A stretch of 64,000 bases of DNA from Notamacropus eugenii (GCF_028372415.1 NC_092875.1:56532919-56596918), one strand, 5' to 3'. Counted from the stretch's first letter, positions 22,266 through 34,774 are shown. Notes: generated by a model not told the origin, from the letters alone. Numbers and translations are program-made.

Positions 22266-22440
22266 CTAGGAACTCCTTGGGTAGAGGGTCTTGACCAGCA
22301 AGACCCTCATCTCAGAAGCAATGAATGAGACGGGAGGCAGGATAATGTCCTTATCACTAATCAATGTGGCTCCATCAGCACTGAGTAGTGGTGATGCACT
22401 ATAGGTTTTTGGTCCATAAATAACTTTCAGGGAATCATAA
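22266..22440 (-). mobile_element. RTE-type LINE fragment (reverse transcriptase linker)
   Basis: The - strand reads ...LKVIYGPKT..SASPLLSADGATLISDKDIIL..., the conserved stretch between endonuclease and reverse transcriptase of RTE-clade LINEs. About 175 bp, 5' and 3' truncated. Not present in the corresponding place of unit C. Confidence 0.8.
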
Positions 22441-23305
22441 AAGCCCTTTGGATTCAACTTTAGCAAAGCATTTGACAGAGTCTCCCACAGTCTCCCCAGT
22501 CTAGTGTAAAGACGTTTGATCAAGGGAGCTCCCTGATCAACATGATGAATTTAACAGGCAATGAACCTTTATTGGGATTTCATTAAGATATCCCAGAATC
22601 TCAGTAGCTGATGCTTCCAAAGAGAAAGATTTATATTCTTTGATTTGGAATGGATTCTTATCAGAAGAACTACCCTTTCATTGACATATGAAAATGAATT
22701 TTAATTGATGATTTTGTAGAGATAAATTTTTGCCCACTTGACTGGAGAGAAAAGTTTCCCAACCATGGTTCTTTTGTTAGTAGAAGGAGTGGGAAGTCCC
22801 AGGCCATGTGTTCTTAGAATCTGGCTAAAGACAGGAGATTTCATCAGCAAAAGAGCTGGAGGCATTGCCATGTAAGTAAGTCTAAGTTGGAGCCTTTGGG
22901 AACATTGCCCAAGTTTGTTGGTGAATTCTTTTTACATTCATATCAATTTCTTTACGTAACTCTTGTTTTCCTCCTTATATGAACCACTAAAAATTTTCTT
23001 TACCAAAAGCTAGTATGCATGTGAGGCTGTGTCCAGATAGCATATGAATGAGACTCTCCCACTCCAATAGCATTCAGACATGGCATGCAGCATGGCATCT
23101 GTCCTCCTCGTTTAATCTGTTGGGGCTTACTTCCTTACATTATTTCTCCCACCATCAGAAGGTCTGTCCCCTCCACCCCTAAAAGTATGTAGTCAGCCAT
23201 GACCACAACCATATGGCTAAAAATCACTATGCTCCTCCCCAGAGTCCTGAGGATAATGCTGGTATGGAGGGAATGCCTTCCTTAACCTCACTATTTCCTG
23301 ATTCT
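22440..23305. other. Unit body with a possible CR1-like RT scrap
   Basis: 22,440-22,620 matches 47.60-47.78 kb. Its start reads FNFSKAFDRVSHSL on +, like the SKAFDTVSH motif of CR1/L2 reverse transcriptases, but only about 15 codons support this. 22.63-23.31 kb matches 8.66-9.38 kb. Confidence 0.4.
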
Positions 23306-23309
23306 GAAC

Positions 23310-25290
23310 CCCCAGTGAGATGCTTCTTATTTAAACAAAATCTGTCACCAAGGCACCATTAATTCTTTTGGAAAGTTTATTCTTTTATCATTAAATATGT
23401 CTTCTCTTTCACCATACCCCTACCATACAGTTAAGCAGCAAAGAAAAACAAAACTCCTGTAACTCTCCTGCATAGTCTACTAAAGGGAATGTCTTCATTG
23501 GCCATGTCAAAAGATTTATGTCTCACTTTGTACTGTGAGTCCTTTGCCTTGCAATTAGGACACAAGTCCTATGTACCATCATTAGTCCTTGGAATCATGG
23601 TTATTTCAATGATCTGAGTTCCAAATTCTTTCAAAACCACATGTTTTTAAAATTATTGGCATTGCGTAAATTATCCCCATAGTTCTCTTCACTTTCCTCT
23701 GTGTCAGTTCTTATAGGTTCTTAACAAGGTTTCTCTGAAACCATCCCCTTCATTATTCATTACAGCGCAATAGTAATGTATTATATTTATATACCATAAC
23801 AATTTCCTACATGATGGACATCACCTCAAATGGCTAATCTTTGCCACTCAAAATGCTATAAATATTTTGTACATCCTTAGAATTTGTTTTGATTAAGTTT
23901 AACCTCTCTCTTAATCTACCCTTCCTCTAATTCCCTCTACAACAGTTTCTCTCCTTTTTCCTGGTGAGTGAAATATTTTTTCCGTATCCAACACTGTGTG
24001 TGTTTATATGCATTTTTCACTACTTTGACTAATTCAGATGAGAATGAAGTTCAAGTGTCAGCTCCACCTCTTTATCTGTTTGTAAAGATTGTTACTTGTA
24101 CATGCTGATAATATGAGATAATTTCCCCAAACATGCTTTTTCTTTCCTCTCCCTACTGTATTCCTCTTCTCCTGCATTTCCACTCTTCTCTTAAGATCAT
24201 CAAAACATAATGGAAGTACTCCCAGGCTTTCTCTCTAATTTGACTATGATTCCTGATGATCCTAGGGTTCAAAGTGGACCAATATATCATCTCCCCATAT
24301 GGGAATATAGGCAGTTTATACTTGCTTGGTCCCTTATCATTGTTCATTCAGGTTTAGATTTTTATGTTTTCTTCACTTCTGTTTTAGAACTCCAAGGTTT
24401 CTACACAGCTCTTGTCTTTTCAGCTGGAATGTTTGGAAGTCCTCTATTTCATTAAAAATCCATTTCCTCTAGGGAGGATTATGGTCAGTTTTTCTGTGTT
24501 AGTTATTCCTGGCTGTGAGCCTAGATACTTTACTTGCAGAATGAGGTATTTCAAGATCTCCACTTCTCTATGAAGGTGGCTGCTAAACCATGTGTGATTC
24601 TGACTGTAGTTTTTCAGTACTTTAATAATTTCCTTTTTCTTTCAGTACTTTTTTAAAACCTGGAAGCTCTGGATTATGGCTACAATATTCCTGGGAGTTT
24701 TCATTTTGGGGTCTCTTTCTGAAAGTGACTGGTAGATTTTGTTTCTTTTTCTACATTACCCTCTGTTTCTAAGAAATCTGTTCTGTTTGGTATTGAAGAA
24801 TTCCAGTGAGTCTTATCTTTTTCTCCTCATTTTTTCCAGGCCTGTTACTTTTGCTATGAGATACCTTGCTTTTTCCCCCTATTTTTCAGTCTTTGAGAAA
24901 TAGTGTTTCTTCTATTCTTTTTGTCTCACAGAGTCATTAGGTGATAGTTGGTTCATTCTAGTTTCCAGGGAGTTTGTTATTTGAACAGCATTTTTTACTT
25001 TTTGTATCAAGCTGTTAGTTCCCTTTCTAATTCTTTCTTCCATAGGTCTCATTTCTTTACCAATTTTTTCTTTGGAAATTTCATTTCATTCACAAAAATA
25101 TTTAACCCTTTTTAACATTTTTTTCATACCTTCCAATATTTCTGGTTGACCATATACTCAAGATGTATGTTTTCTTTGAGGCTTTGCTTGTATGTATTTT
25201 TGTAGGTATTCTATTTTTCTGAGTTTCTGTTTTGATTGTCCACAGAGCTTGGGATATCATATTACAGAGACAAAGGAAGTGGTATTACAA
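23310..25290 (-). mobile_element. Old L1/HAL1-family element with ORF1 region
   Basis: 23.31-24.19 kb is the LINE 3' portion also seen at 9.38 kb. 24.42-25.24 kb is the antisense of an ORF1 region: 'gtcctctatttcattaaaaa', 'gttattcctggctgtgagc', 'ttcctgggagttttcatttt' and 'tacaatattcctgggagttt' correspond to ORF1 text at 32.3-32.6 kb in the HAL1 element. ORF2 seems absent between them, which suggests HAL1 rather than standard L1. Degenerate. Confidence 0.6.
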
Positions 25291-25294
25291 CCAA

Positions 25295-26150
25295 GAAACA
25301 CCTTCCTGCTTCTTATTTAAATAAAATCAGTCACCATGAGACCATTAATTCTTTTGGAAAAGGTAATCTTTTTATCATTAAAAATCTGTCTTATCTTTCA
25401 CCATACTCCCACCACACAATTGAACAGCAAAGAAAAATAAAATCCCTCTTACGTAGTTAACCAAAGGAAATTTCTTTATTGGCCATGTCAAAAAATTTAT
25501 TTCTCACTCTGTACTGAGTCCTTTGCCTTTCAATGAGGACTCAAGCCCCATTTATCTTCATTGGTCTTTCGAATCTTGGTCATTACAATGATCTGAGTTC
25601 CTAATTTTTTTCAAACTGTATGTCTTTAACTTATTGTCACTGTATGTATATCGTTCCCCTAGTTCTCTTCACTTTGTAATAGTACTTGTAAGTTCTGAGC
25701 AAAGTTTCTCTGAAACCATTCCCTTCATCATCCATTACAACCCTATAGTGTTCTATCACATTATGTGCCATAACCTGTTCGGCCACTTCCTACTTGATGG
25801 GCATGACTATTCTTTGCCACTTCACAGAGCTATAAATATTTTATACATCCTTTGAATTTGTTTTGCTTAAGGTTAATCTCTCTCCCATTCTACCCTTCCT
25901 CTAATTCCACTTATACCAGTTTCCCTCCTTTGTTCCTGGTGAGTGAATTTTTTTTCTGTTCTCAACACTGTGTTCTTCTGTCCTTTGACCAATTCAAATG
26001 AGAGTGAGGTTCAAGTGTCAGCTTCAAGCCTTTAGCTGTTTGTAAAGATTTCTACTTGTGCACTCTAAGGATGTGAGGTAATTTTCACAAACATACTTTT
26101 GTTTTCCTCCTCCTACTGTATTCCTCTTCTTCTGTGTTTCCATTCTTCTT
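25295..26150 (-). mobile_element. Second old L1/HAL1 3' portion
   Basis: Again carries 'attggccatgtcaaaaaatt', 'cattacaaccctatagtg' and 'gttcggccacttcc', paralleling 23.31-24.19 and 9.38-10.09 kb. It ends at the poly-T head of the younger L1. Confidence 0.65.
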
Positions 26151-29100
26151 TTTTTAATTTTTTTTAAATTTTCTTTATTTTCGGTGTTCTACAATCACTA
26201 TTGTATAACTTAGATTTTTTTCCCCTACCTTACCCCTACCTCTCCCCTCCCTACCTGAGACAACATCCAATTATATATACATTTTATATACATTTTACAC
26301 ATACATTCCTATTGTATACAATTTCACTATAGTCATGCTGTGTAGAAGAATTAAAATGAATGGGAGAAATCATATAACAAACCAAAATGTAATACAAAAG
26401 AAAATGATCTGCTACATTCTGCTATTGAATTCCAAGTTGTTTCTCTGAATATGGAAGACATTCTGCCTTAAAAGATCATTGAGAATTTTTTTAAGTCCTT
26501 GCATTGCAATGAAGTTCCAGGTCTACCAGAAAAAACTCTTGCACACCATGGTCATTGCTGTGCCCAAAGTTCTCCTTTCACTCAGCATCAGATCACATAA
26601 GTCTTGCAGGCCTCGCTGAAGTTTTCCTGTTCACTATTCCTTATAGTACAATCATATTCCATTATATTCATATACCATAATTTATTCAACCATTCCCCAA
26701 TTGATGGGCATCCTCTTGACTTCCAGTTGTTGACCACCACAAAGAGTGTTGCCATAAATATTTTTGTACATGTGGGACCCTTTCCCATTTTTATGATCTC
26801 TTGGAGATACAGTCCTAAAGCGATATTGCTGGGTCAAAGGGTACGCATATTTTTGTAGCCCTTTGGATATAGTTCCAAAATTGCTCTCCAGAATGGTTGG
26901 ATCAGTTCACAGCTCCACCAATAATGAATTAATGTTCCAACTCTCCCACATCCTATTCAACATTTATCACCTTTCTGTTCTGTCATGTTTATCAATCTGA
27001 TACATGTGATGCAGTACCCCAGAGTTGTTTTGCTTTGCATCTCTCCAATCAACAGTGATTTAGAGCATTTTTTCACGTGACTATAGATATCTTTCATTTC
27101 TTCCTCTGAAAACTGCCTGTCCATATTCTTTGACCATTTATCAATTGGGGAATGACCTGTATTTTTGTACATTTAACTCAGTTCTCTATATATTTTAGAA
27201 ATGAGGCCTTTATCACAGATACCACCTGCAAAAATTCTTTCCCAGTTTTCTGTATCCCTCTGAATCTTGGTTGCATTGGGTTTGGTTGTGCAAAAACTTT
27301 TCAGTTTAATATAATCAAAATTCTCCATCTTGCTCTTCATAATGCTTTCTATCTCTTCTTTAGCCAAAAATTCCTTCCTTCTCCATAAATCTGATAAGTA
27401 CACAATTCCTTGCTCCACCAATTTGTCCATAGTATCAATCTTTATACCTAGATCATGTACCCATTTGGACTTTATTCTTGTGTATGGTGTCAGGCATGGG
27501 TCTATGCCTAATTTCTGCCACACTCTTGTCGAGTTTTCCCAGCAATTTTTGTTAAACAGAGAGTTTTTATCCCAGAAGCTGTGGTCCTTGGGTTTATCGA
27601 ACAGTAGATTGCTATATTCATGGCCTTCTGTGTCTTGAGTACCTAACACATTTCACTTGTCTACCCTTCTGTTTCTTAGCCAGTACCAAGTGGTTTTGAT
27701 AATCGCTATTTTATAATACAATTTGAGATCTGGTAGAGCTAGGCCTTCTCTGGCATTTCTTTTCATCAGTTCCCTTGCTATTCTGGACCTTTTGGTCTTC
27801 CAGATGAATTTTGATATTATTTTTTCTGCTTCCAGAAAATGATCATCAGATAGTTTGATTGGTATGGCAATAAATAAGTATACTAATTTAGGCAGAATTG
27901 TCATTTTTATTATATTGGCTCAGCCTATCCATGAGCAGCTCATGTTTTTCCACTTACTTAGATCTGACTTTATTTGTGCAAAAAGTGTCTTGTAATTGTG
28001 TTCATAGAGTCCCTGTATTTGTTTTGGCTCCCAAATATTTTATGGTGTCTACCATAGGTTTAAATGAGATTTCTCTTTCTATCTCTTGCTATTGGACTTT
28101 CGTAGTAATGTATAGAAATGGAGAAGATTTGTGTGTTTATTTTTCAACCTGTAGCTCTGCCAAAATTGTATATTATTTCAAGTAGTTTTTTGCTTGAATC
28201 TCTGGGATTCTCTAAGTATATCATCATATCATCCACAAAGAGTGATAACTTACTTTCTTCTTTGCCTGTTTTAATTCCTTCAATTTCTTTATCTTCTCTA
28301 ATTGCTAAAGCTAACATTTCTAGTACCATATTGTATAATAGTGGTGATAACAGACACTCTTGTTTTACCCCTGATCTTACTGGAAATGCATCTATCTTAT
28401 CTTCATTGCATATAATGCTTGCTGAAGGTTTTATGTTATTATGCTTATTATTTTATGCAAAGTTCCCTTTCTTCCTATGCTCTCCAGTGTTTTTAATAGA
28501 AATGGGTGTCATATTTTGTCAAAAGTTTTTTCAGCTTCTATTGAGATAGTCATGTGGTTTCTGTTAGGTTTGTTGTTGATACGATCAATAGTGATAGTAG
28601 TTTTCCTAATATTGAACCAGCCCTGTATTCCTGGTATGAATCCTCTCTGATCACAATGTATTATTCTCATGATAAGTTGCAGTATTCTTTTGGCTAAATT
28701 CTTATTTAAAATTTTTGCATCTATATTCATTAGAGAAATTGGTCTATAATTTTCTTTCCCTTTTTTATCTCTCCCTGGTTTAGGTATCAAAACCATGTTT
28801 GTATCATAAAAAGCATTTTGGAGTTTTCCCCAGTTTTCCCAAAGAGTCTATATAGTATTGAAATTAACTGTTCTTTAAATGTTTGATAGAATTCACTTGG
28901 AAATCCATCCAGCACTAGAGACTTTTTCCTAGGGAGTTCATTGATGGCTTATTCAATTTCTTTTTCGCAGATGGTGTTGTTTAAGTATTCAGATTCCTCT
29001 TCTGTTAATTTGGGCATTTTTTTTTTAAATAATCGTCGTTATCATTTAGATTGTTGAAATTATGGGCATAAAGTTGGGTGAAGTATTTCTAATTATTGTA

Positions 29101-30240
29101 TTAATTTCCTCCTCTTTGGAGGTGAGTTCACCCCTTTCATTTTGATATTGGTAATCTAGTTTTCTTCTTCCTTTTTTAAATCAAATTGACCAAAGGTTTA
29201 TCAATTTTATTGGTTTTTTTCATAAAACCAACTCTTTGTTTTATTTATTAGTTCAATAACTTTCTTAATTTCACTTTTGTTAATCTCTCCTTTGGTTGTC
29301 AGTATTTCTAATTTGGTATTTACTTGGGGATTTTCAATCTGTTCTCTTTTGAACTTTTTCAGCTGCATGCCCATATTATTGACTTTCTCTTTCTTCATTT
29401 TATTCATGTGAGAATTCAAAGATATAAAGCATCCCCTAAGAACTGCTTTTGCAGTATCACATAAGATTTTGTAGATTGTCTCATTATTGTCATTCTCTTG
29501 AATGAAGTTTCTGATTGTTTAGATGATTTGTTGTTTAACCCACTCCTTCTTTAGGATTAGATTATTTAGTTTCCAATTAATTTTTGGTCCATCTTTCCAT
29601 GGCCTTTTATTACTTATGATTTCTATATCTGAGAAGGATGCATTGACTATCTCTGCCTTTCTCTACTGGATTGTGAGGTTTTTATGCCCTAGTACATGGT
29701 CAGTTTTTGTATATGCCCCAAGTACTACTGAAAAAAAATGTATATTGCTTTCTATCTCCATTCAGTTTTCTCCAGAGATCTATCATATCTACTTTATCCA
29801 GAATTTTATTCACCTCTTTAACTTCTTTCTTGTTTATTTTAAGGTTAGATTTATCAAGTTTAGAGAGGAGAAGGATGAGGTCCCCCACTAGTATAGCTTT
29901 ACTGCCTATTTCTTCCTTTAACTCCCCTAACTTCTCCTCTAAGAATTTGGATGCTATACCACTTGGAGCATATATGTTTAGTAATGATATTTCATTTTCT
30001 ATGGTGTCTTTTAGCAAGATAATGTTTCCTTCCTTATCTCTTTTGATTAGATCTATTTCTGCTTTTGCTTTGTCTGAGATTAGGATTGCTACCCCTGTTT
30101 TTCTTACATCAGCTGAAGCACAATATATTCTCCTCCACCCTTTTATCTTTACCTTGTATGTATCCCCCCCATTTCAAATGTGTTTCTTGTAAACAACATA
30201 TTGTTAGATTATGGCTTTTAATCCATTCTTCTATCTATCT
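26151..30240 (-). mobile_element. L1 retrotransposon, 5'-truncated, inserted in an OR copy
   Basis: Poly-T at 26,151 (the element's A tail) followed on the - strand by 3'-UTR and most of ORF2 in several broken frames. 30.15-29.70 kb is endonuclease (KTGVAIL, LLNIYAPSG, a decayed GDxxxxLSKLDKSN); 28.80-28.51 kb holds [26 protein letters not shown] and [14 protein letters not shown]; 28.33-28.14 kb holds the catalytic FVDDM; 27.90-27.17 kb is the C-terminal part (LPDLKLYYK, WKTKRSRIA, SLFNKNCWEN); 26.9-26.6 kb is the ORF2 end. It starts inside the endonuclease, so it was 5'-truncated. I see at least six frame breaks. It replaces the OR after codon 66. Confidence 0.9.
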
Positions 30241-30438
30241 CAGATTAGAAAGGAAGAAGTACATTGGAGTGTGGAGATGGGAGTCAGAGCCAATGGCCAA
30301 CATGATGATAAAGTTTCCTACTACAGTTACTATGTATATGCCCAGGAAGAGCCCAAAGAGGGGCAGCTGCTGCTCTGGCTTCTCAGAAAGTCCCAGGAGG
30401 AGGAATCCTGATACATGTGTTTGGTTTTCTGGTCCCAT
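30241..30438 (-). pseudogene. Olfactory receptor, first 66 codons only (unit B twin of the intact gene)
   Basis: [20 protein letters not shown]... through [16 protein letters not shown], 55 of 66 residues identical to the intact OR at 10,985-11,920. The frame then runs straight into L1 sequence (R, then stop). The ATG, N-glycosylation site and upstream splice acceptor (AG at 30,453-30,452) are intact, so the L1 insertion with accompanying loss of the 3' part is what killed it. Confidence 0.92.
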
Positions 30439-30832
30439 ACATCTGGTGTATCTATAAGGAAAAAGATACGGTAAGAGCCTAAATTGGAAACACAGGCACT
30501 TCATACTTTTGTAATAGAAAGAAAACTAGATTTGGACCCAGAAGATTCAAGTTTAAATTCCAGATCTGCCATTTAATGCCGTAGTGATCTTATGCAATTC
30601 ACCCCCACTTTATTAGACTCAAATTCCTCATATGTAAAATAAAATTGGACTAGGTGGTCTTATTTCTTTCCAGGTCTCACATTCCAGGAAACTCCTGAAT
30701 CATACTTAGAACTTAAGAAATTATGAGTGAAAAGAAAAATCTCTTCTGAATAACAATATTCATTGAAGTTAAAAATGTTCTGTGAGTTAAACATTAAACA
30801 CAGAACAATAAAACATGAAAGAACATGGAACA
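30439..30832. repeat. OR upstream region, unit B copy
   Basis: Colinear with 11,921-12,325, including a MIR-like SINE at about 30,520-30,665 (+). Interrupted at 30,832 by the HAL1 element. Confidence 0.8.
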
Positions 30833-30844
30833 GGGGGGCAGAGC

Positions 30845-30855
30845 CAAGATGGCGG
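30845..30855 (+). promoter_or_regulatory. YY1-like site in the HAL1 5' end
   Basis: 'caagatggcgg' 12 bases into the element matches the YY1 motif known to set the transcription start of L1 promoters. Family knowledge plus motif; not tested. Confidence 0.6.
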
Positions 30856-31504
30856 AGTAGAAAGATGCACATACACATAGCTCCGAACCCACAACCCATA
30901 GAACGTCTGTATAAAGTAACTCACGGCAAATTCTGGAGCAGTGAGACCACAGAACACTGGAGCGAAGGAGATTTCTGTTCCAGAGGGACCTGCAAACCTC
31001 TCACAAAAGGTCCATCACGCTGCAGACGCGGAGCCCAGCCCAGCCCTGCCAGGGCCACGGCACTGAGAGGAACAGATTCGAGCAGGCTTCAGTGACAGGA
31101 TCTCCAGCGGCCGCGCAGGTCCCTCCACCCACAGGTGACAGGGGTTGGTGAGAGGGTCTCTTTGGCGGGTCGAGAGGGGAGTGGGGTGCCCCAATAACTC
31201 AGGCCCCCTCGGGAAGCATAAGCTGAGGCAGCGGCAGACCAGGGCTCCCCAAGCAGGCAGGAGCCTGGATCCATTGTTGAAGGTCTCTGCATAAACCCCC
31301 TGAGGGAAGTGAGCCTGAGAGGCAGCCCTGCCCTGACTTGAGCACCTGAACTTAATCTCACACAGAATAGCAGCCCTGCCCCTGCCGAAGCCCCGAGGCT
31401 GGGGAGCAGCTTTTGAATCTCAAACCCCAAGCGCTGGCTGAGAGGATCAGGAGGTGAGGTGGGTGTGAAGAGAATATTCAGAAGTCAAGTCACTGGCTGG
31501 GAAA

Positions 31505-32593
31505 ATGCCCAGAAAAGGGAAAAGAAATAAGACTATAGAAGGTTACTTTCTTGGTGAACAGGCATTTCCTCCCTTCCTTTCTGATGAGGAAGAACAATGC
31601 TTACCATCAGGCAAAGACACAGAAGTCAAGGCTTCTGTGTCCCAGCCCACCAAATGGGCTCAGGCCATGGAAGAGCTCAAAAAGAATTTTGAAAATCAAG
31701 TTAGAGAGGTGGAGGAAAAGCTGGGAAGAGAAATGAGAGACATGCAGTCAAAGCATGAACAGCAGGTCAGCACCCTGCTAAAGGAGATCCAAAAAAATGC
31801 TGAAGAAAATAACACCTTGAAAAATAAGCTAACTCAATTGGCAAAAGAGGTTCAAAAAGCCAATGAGGAGAAGAATGCTTTCAAAAGCAGAATTAGCCAG
31901 ATGGAAAAGGAGATTCAAAAGCTCACTGAAGAAAATAGTTCTTTCAAAATTAGAATGGAACAGATGGAGGCTAATGACTTTATGAGAAACCAAGAAATCA
32001 CAAAACAAAACCAAAAGAATGAAAAAATGGAAGATAATGTGAAATATCTCATTGGAAAAACAACTGACCTGGAAAATAGATCCAGGAGAGACAATTTAAA
32101 AATTATGGGACTACCTGAAAGCCATGATCAAAAAAAGACCCTAGACATCATCTTTCATGAAATTATCAAGGAAAACTGCCCTGAGATTCTAGAACCAGAG
32201 GGCAAAATAAATATTCAAGGAATCCACAGAACATCGCCTGAAAGAGATCCAAAAAGAGAAACTCCTAGGAACATTGTGGCCTAATTCCAGAGTTCCCAGG
32301 TCAAGGAGAAAATATTGCAAGCAGCTAAAAAGAAACAATTCAAGTATTGTGGAAATACAATCAGGAGAACACAAGATCTAGCAGCTTCTACATCAAGGGA
32401 TCGAAGGGCATGGAATAGGATATTCCAGAAGTCAAAGGAACTAGGACTAAAACCAAGAATCACCTACCCAGCAAAACTGAGTATAATACTTCAGGGGAAA
32501 AATTGGTCTTTCAATGAAATAGAGGATTTTCAAGCATTCTTGATGAAAAGACCAGAGCTGAAAAGAAAATTTGACTTTCAAACACAAGAATGA
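31505..32593 (+). CDS. HAL1 ORF1 (L1 ORF1p-like RNA-binding protein), one internal stop
   Basis: 362 codons. Residues 1-45 form a short basic/acidic head (MPRKGKRNK start). About 50-185 is a long coiled coil of heptad-like E/K/N-rich repeats. RSRRDNLKIMGLPE (near 195) is the RRM signature of L1 ORF1p, and the C-terminal domain runs from NIVA to the end (KILQAAKKK, TIRRTQDLAASTS, PRITYPAKLS). These proteins trimerise and bind LINE RNA. A TAA at 32,282-32,284 replaces what should be a lysine codon (AAA to TAA) just after NIVA, and the frame stays open beyond it to the TGA at 32,591. So there is a single nonsense change and no frameshift. As it stands, only the first 259 residues can be made. 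Confidence 0.85.
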
Positions 32594-32728
32594 AGAGAAG
32601 CATGAAAAGGTAAACAGCAAAGAGAAGTCATAAGGGACTTACTAAAGTTGAACTGTTTACATTCCTACATGGAAAGACAATATTTGGAACTCTTGAAACT
32701 TTTCAGTATCTGGGTACTGGGTGGGATT

Positions 32729-32769
32729 ACACACACACACATGCACACACACACACACACACACACACA
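32729..32769. repeat. (CA)n microsatellite in the HAL1 3' UTR
   Basis: ACACAC run with one ATGC interruption. Confidence 0.95.
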
Positions 32770-33590
32770 TAGAGACAGAGTGCACAGAGTGAATTGAAGA
32801 GGATTGGATCATATCTTAAAAAAATGAAATCAAGCAGTGAGAGAGAAATATATTGGGAGGAGAAAGGGAGAAACAGAATGGGGCAAATTATCTCTCATAA
32901 AAGAGGCAAGCAAAAGACTTATTAGTGGAGGGATAAAGAGGGGAGGTGAGAGAAAAACATGAAGTTTACTCTCATCACATTCCACTAAAGGAAAGAATAA
33001 AATGCACACTCATTTTGGTATGAAAACCTATCTTACAATACAGGAAAGTGAGGGATAAGGGGATAAGCAGGGTGGGGGGGATGATGGAAGGGAGGGCATG
33101 GGGAGGAGGGAGCAATTTGAGGTCGACACACATGGGGAGGGATAGGATCAAAAGAGAATAGAAGTAAGGGGGGACAGGATAGGATGGAGCGAAATATGGT
33201 TAGTCGTATACAACACAACTATTATGGAAGTCATTTGCAAAACTACACAGATTTGGCCTGTATTGAATTGCTTGCCTTCCAAAGGGAAGGGGTGGAGAGG
33301 GAGCGAGGTAAAGAAGTTGGAACTCAAAGTGTTAAGATCAACTGTTGAGTAATGTTCTTGCCACTAGGAAATAAGAAATACAGGTAAAGGGGTATAGAAA
33401 GTTATCTGGCCCTACAGGACAAAAGAGAAGACAGAGACAAGGGCAGAGAGGGATGATAGAAGAGAGAGCAGATTGGGCATAGAGGCAATTAGCATGCTTG
33501 GTGTTTGGGGGGGGAGGGGATAAAAGGGGAGAAAATTTGTAACCCAAAATTTTGTGAAAATAAATGTTAAAAGTTAAAAAAAAAAAAAAA

Positions 33591-33955
33591 GAATATCCCA
33601 TTTCATGACTAAGGGTTGAGAATTAAGACAGAAGATACCCTAATTTGCCACCACAAAAATATTACTCTGGGAGGGAAAGATCTTCAAACTTTCTGGCCAG
33701 AATGGAAAGCAATTGCTATTTATACTGATTCTAAGTCATCAAAACACAAAATCGTGTAATAGAGGCTTGGACTGAGGTTTATTATTGTCTTTTCAAAGAA
33801 AATGAGAGTGGTTTGGGTTTAAAGGCATAGTCAAGTATTCCCATTTGAAATGATGGGGGGTTTTTTTTATTGATTTTTTTTCAAATACATTTTTCAAGAA
33901 ATCATAAATGAAAACTGCACAGGACAAAAAGTAAGCTGTCCCAGCCTTTTTTTGG
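33591..33955. other. Unclassified
   Basis: Flank to the right of HAL1. It is not colinear with 12.33 kb onward in unit A, so another rearrangement lies here. Nothing recognised. Confidence 0.4.
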
Positions 33956-34650
33956 AGGTGGGGGGAAGAATGAGTCAGAGACAAAGCTAAGATTACAATC
34001 CAGATCATCTGACTCAATCTATTGTAATACATTGGAACCATGAACTCCAACAACCATACTCGTAAAAAAAATGATTTTGACTTTTCTTCTCCAGGATGCC
34101 TGAGAATCCCTGTTTATCCTCAACTCTCACATATACCCTTAATCCTCTTTCCTGTCTTACGCTTGCACATATATAATAGCCTGAGTCTGAGTCATTCTAA
34201 CAACTTTTTGTTTGACAGTAGAATTCCAATCTTCCTTTCATCTCATATTTTCTTGTCCTCCTTTTACTTATAGGAAATAATCTTACACATCTCATTAACT
34301 TTGGCAGAAAACAGAATCCTTCTTTGACCCCTTCCTACTCTGGCTAAAGCCTTATGGGCAATGCAAAGTTTAAGCTATAGAACCTCTCCCAGTTTCATAG
34401 AGTCAGAATGATTTTATGGAAAGAATTAACCTTGATCCTAGTCTCAGTCTTTGGGAACAAGAAAAGAGAATTTCTGTGCTTCTCAGCATCACAATGGGTA
34501 ATCCAATATGTGTTACTGGTTAAAGAGCCTTCTTGGAATCCCAAATAGGTTTATTTAAAATCACTGGTCTTCACTGAGCTCTGTTTTTTACTATTCTAAT
34601 AACATTAACAGGTAAGATTTCTTTCATAATTTAAGTTTACCAGACATTTC

Positions 34651-34661
<11 letters not shown>

Positions 34662-34681
<20 letters not shown>

Positions 34682-34693
34682 ATGTATATAGAG

Positions 34694-34774
<81 letters not shown>
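34662..34774. repeat. Compound (TG)n-(GATA)n microsatellite
   Basis: About 11 TG units, a short spacer, then about 21 GATA units. The frames through it are low-complexity and not genes. Confidence 0.97.

Larger units (their letters stand above)
30833..33590 (+). mobile_element. HAL1 (half-L1) retrotransposon, full length
   Basis: Starts with the G-rich 'ggggggcagagccaagatgg' typical of marsupial L1 5' ends. The 5' UTR is 672 bp and GC/CpG-rich, one ORF1 lies at 31,505-32,593, then a long 3' UTR with a CA microsatellite, G-rich patches, AATAAA at 33,559 and a 15-base A tail (33,576-33,590). There is no trace of ORF2. This ORF1-only plan is that of HAL1 elements known from mammals, including opossum. 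It looks relatively young. I found no convincing target-site duplication. Confidence 0.88.

Noticed and set aside
27152-28650. Several + strand frames of 78-143 codons
   Set aside because: Antisense shadows of the L1 ORF2 that lies on the - strand.
26140-30232. 'ccattcttct' at both ends of the big L1 as target-site duplication
   Set aside because: The right-hand copy lies inside recognisable L1 ORF2 text (before the true junction at 30,241), so the match is chance.
31089-31430. 113-codon - strand frame
   Set aside because: Antisense to the GC-rich HAL1 5' UTR; no known protein resemblance.
30820-33600. AAAGAA(C/T)AT as a HAL1 target-site duplication
   Set aside because: Only 9 bp with a mismatch, overlapping the A tail and placed off the element's usual 5' end; not convincing.
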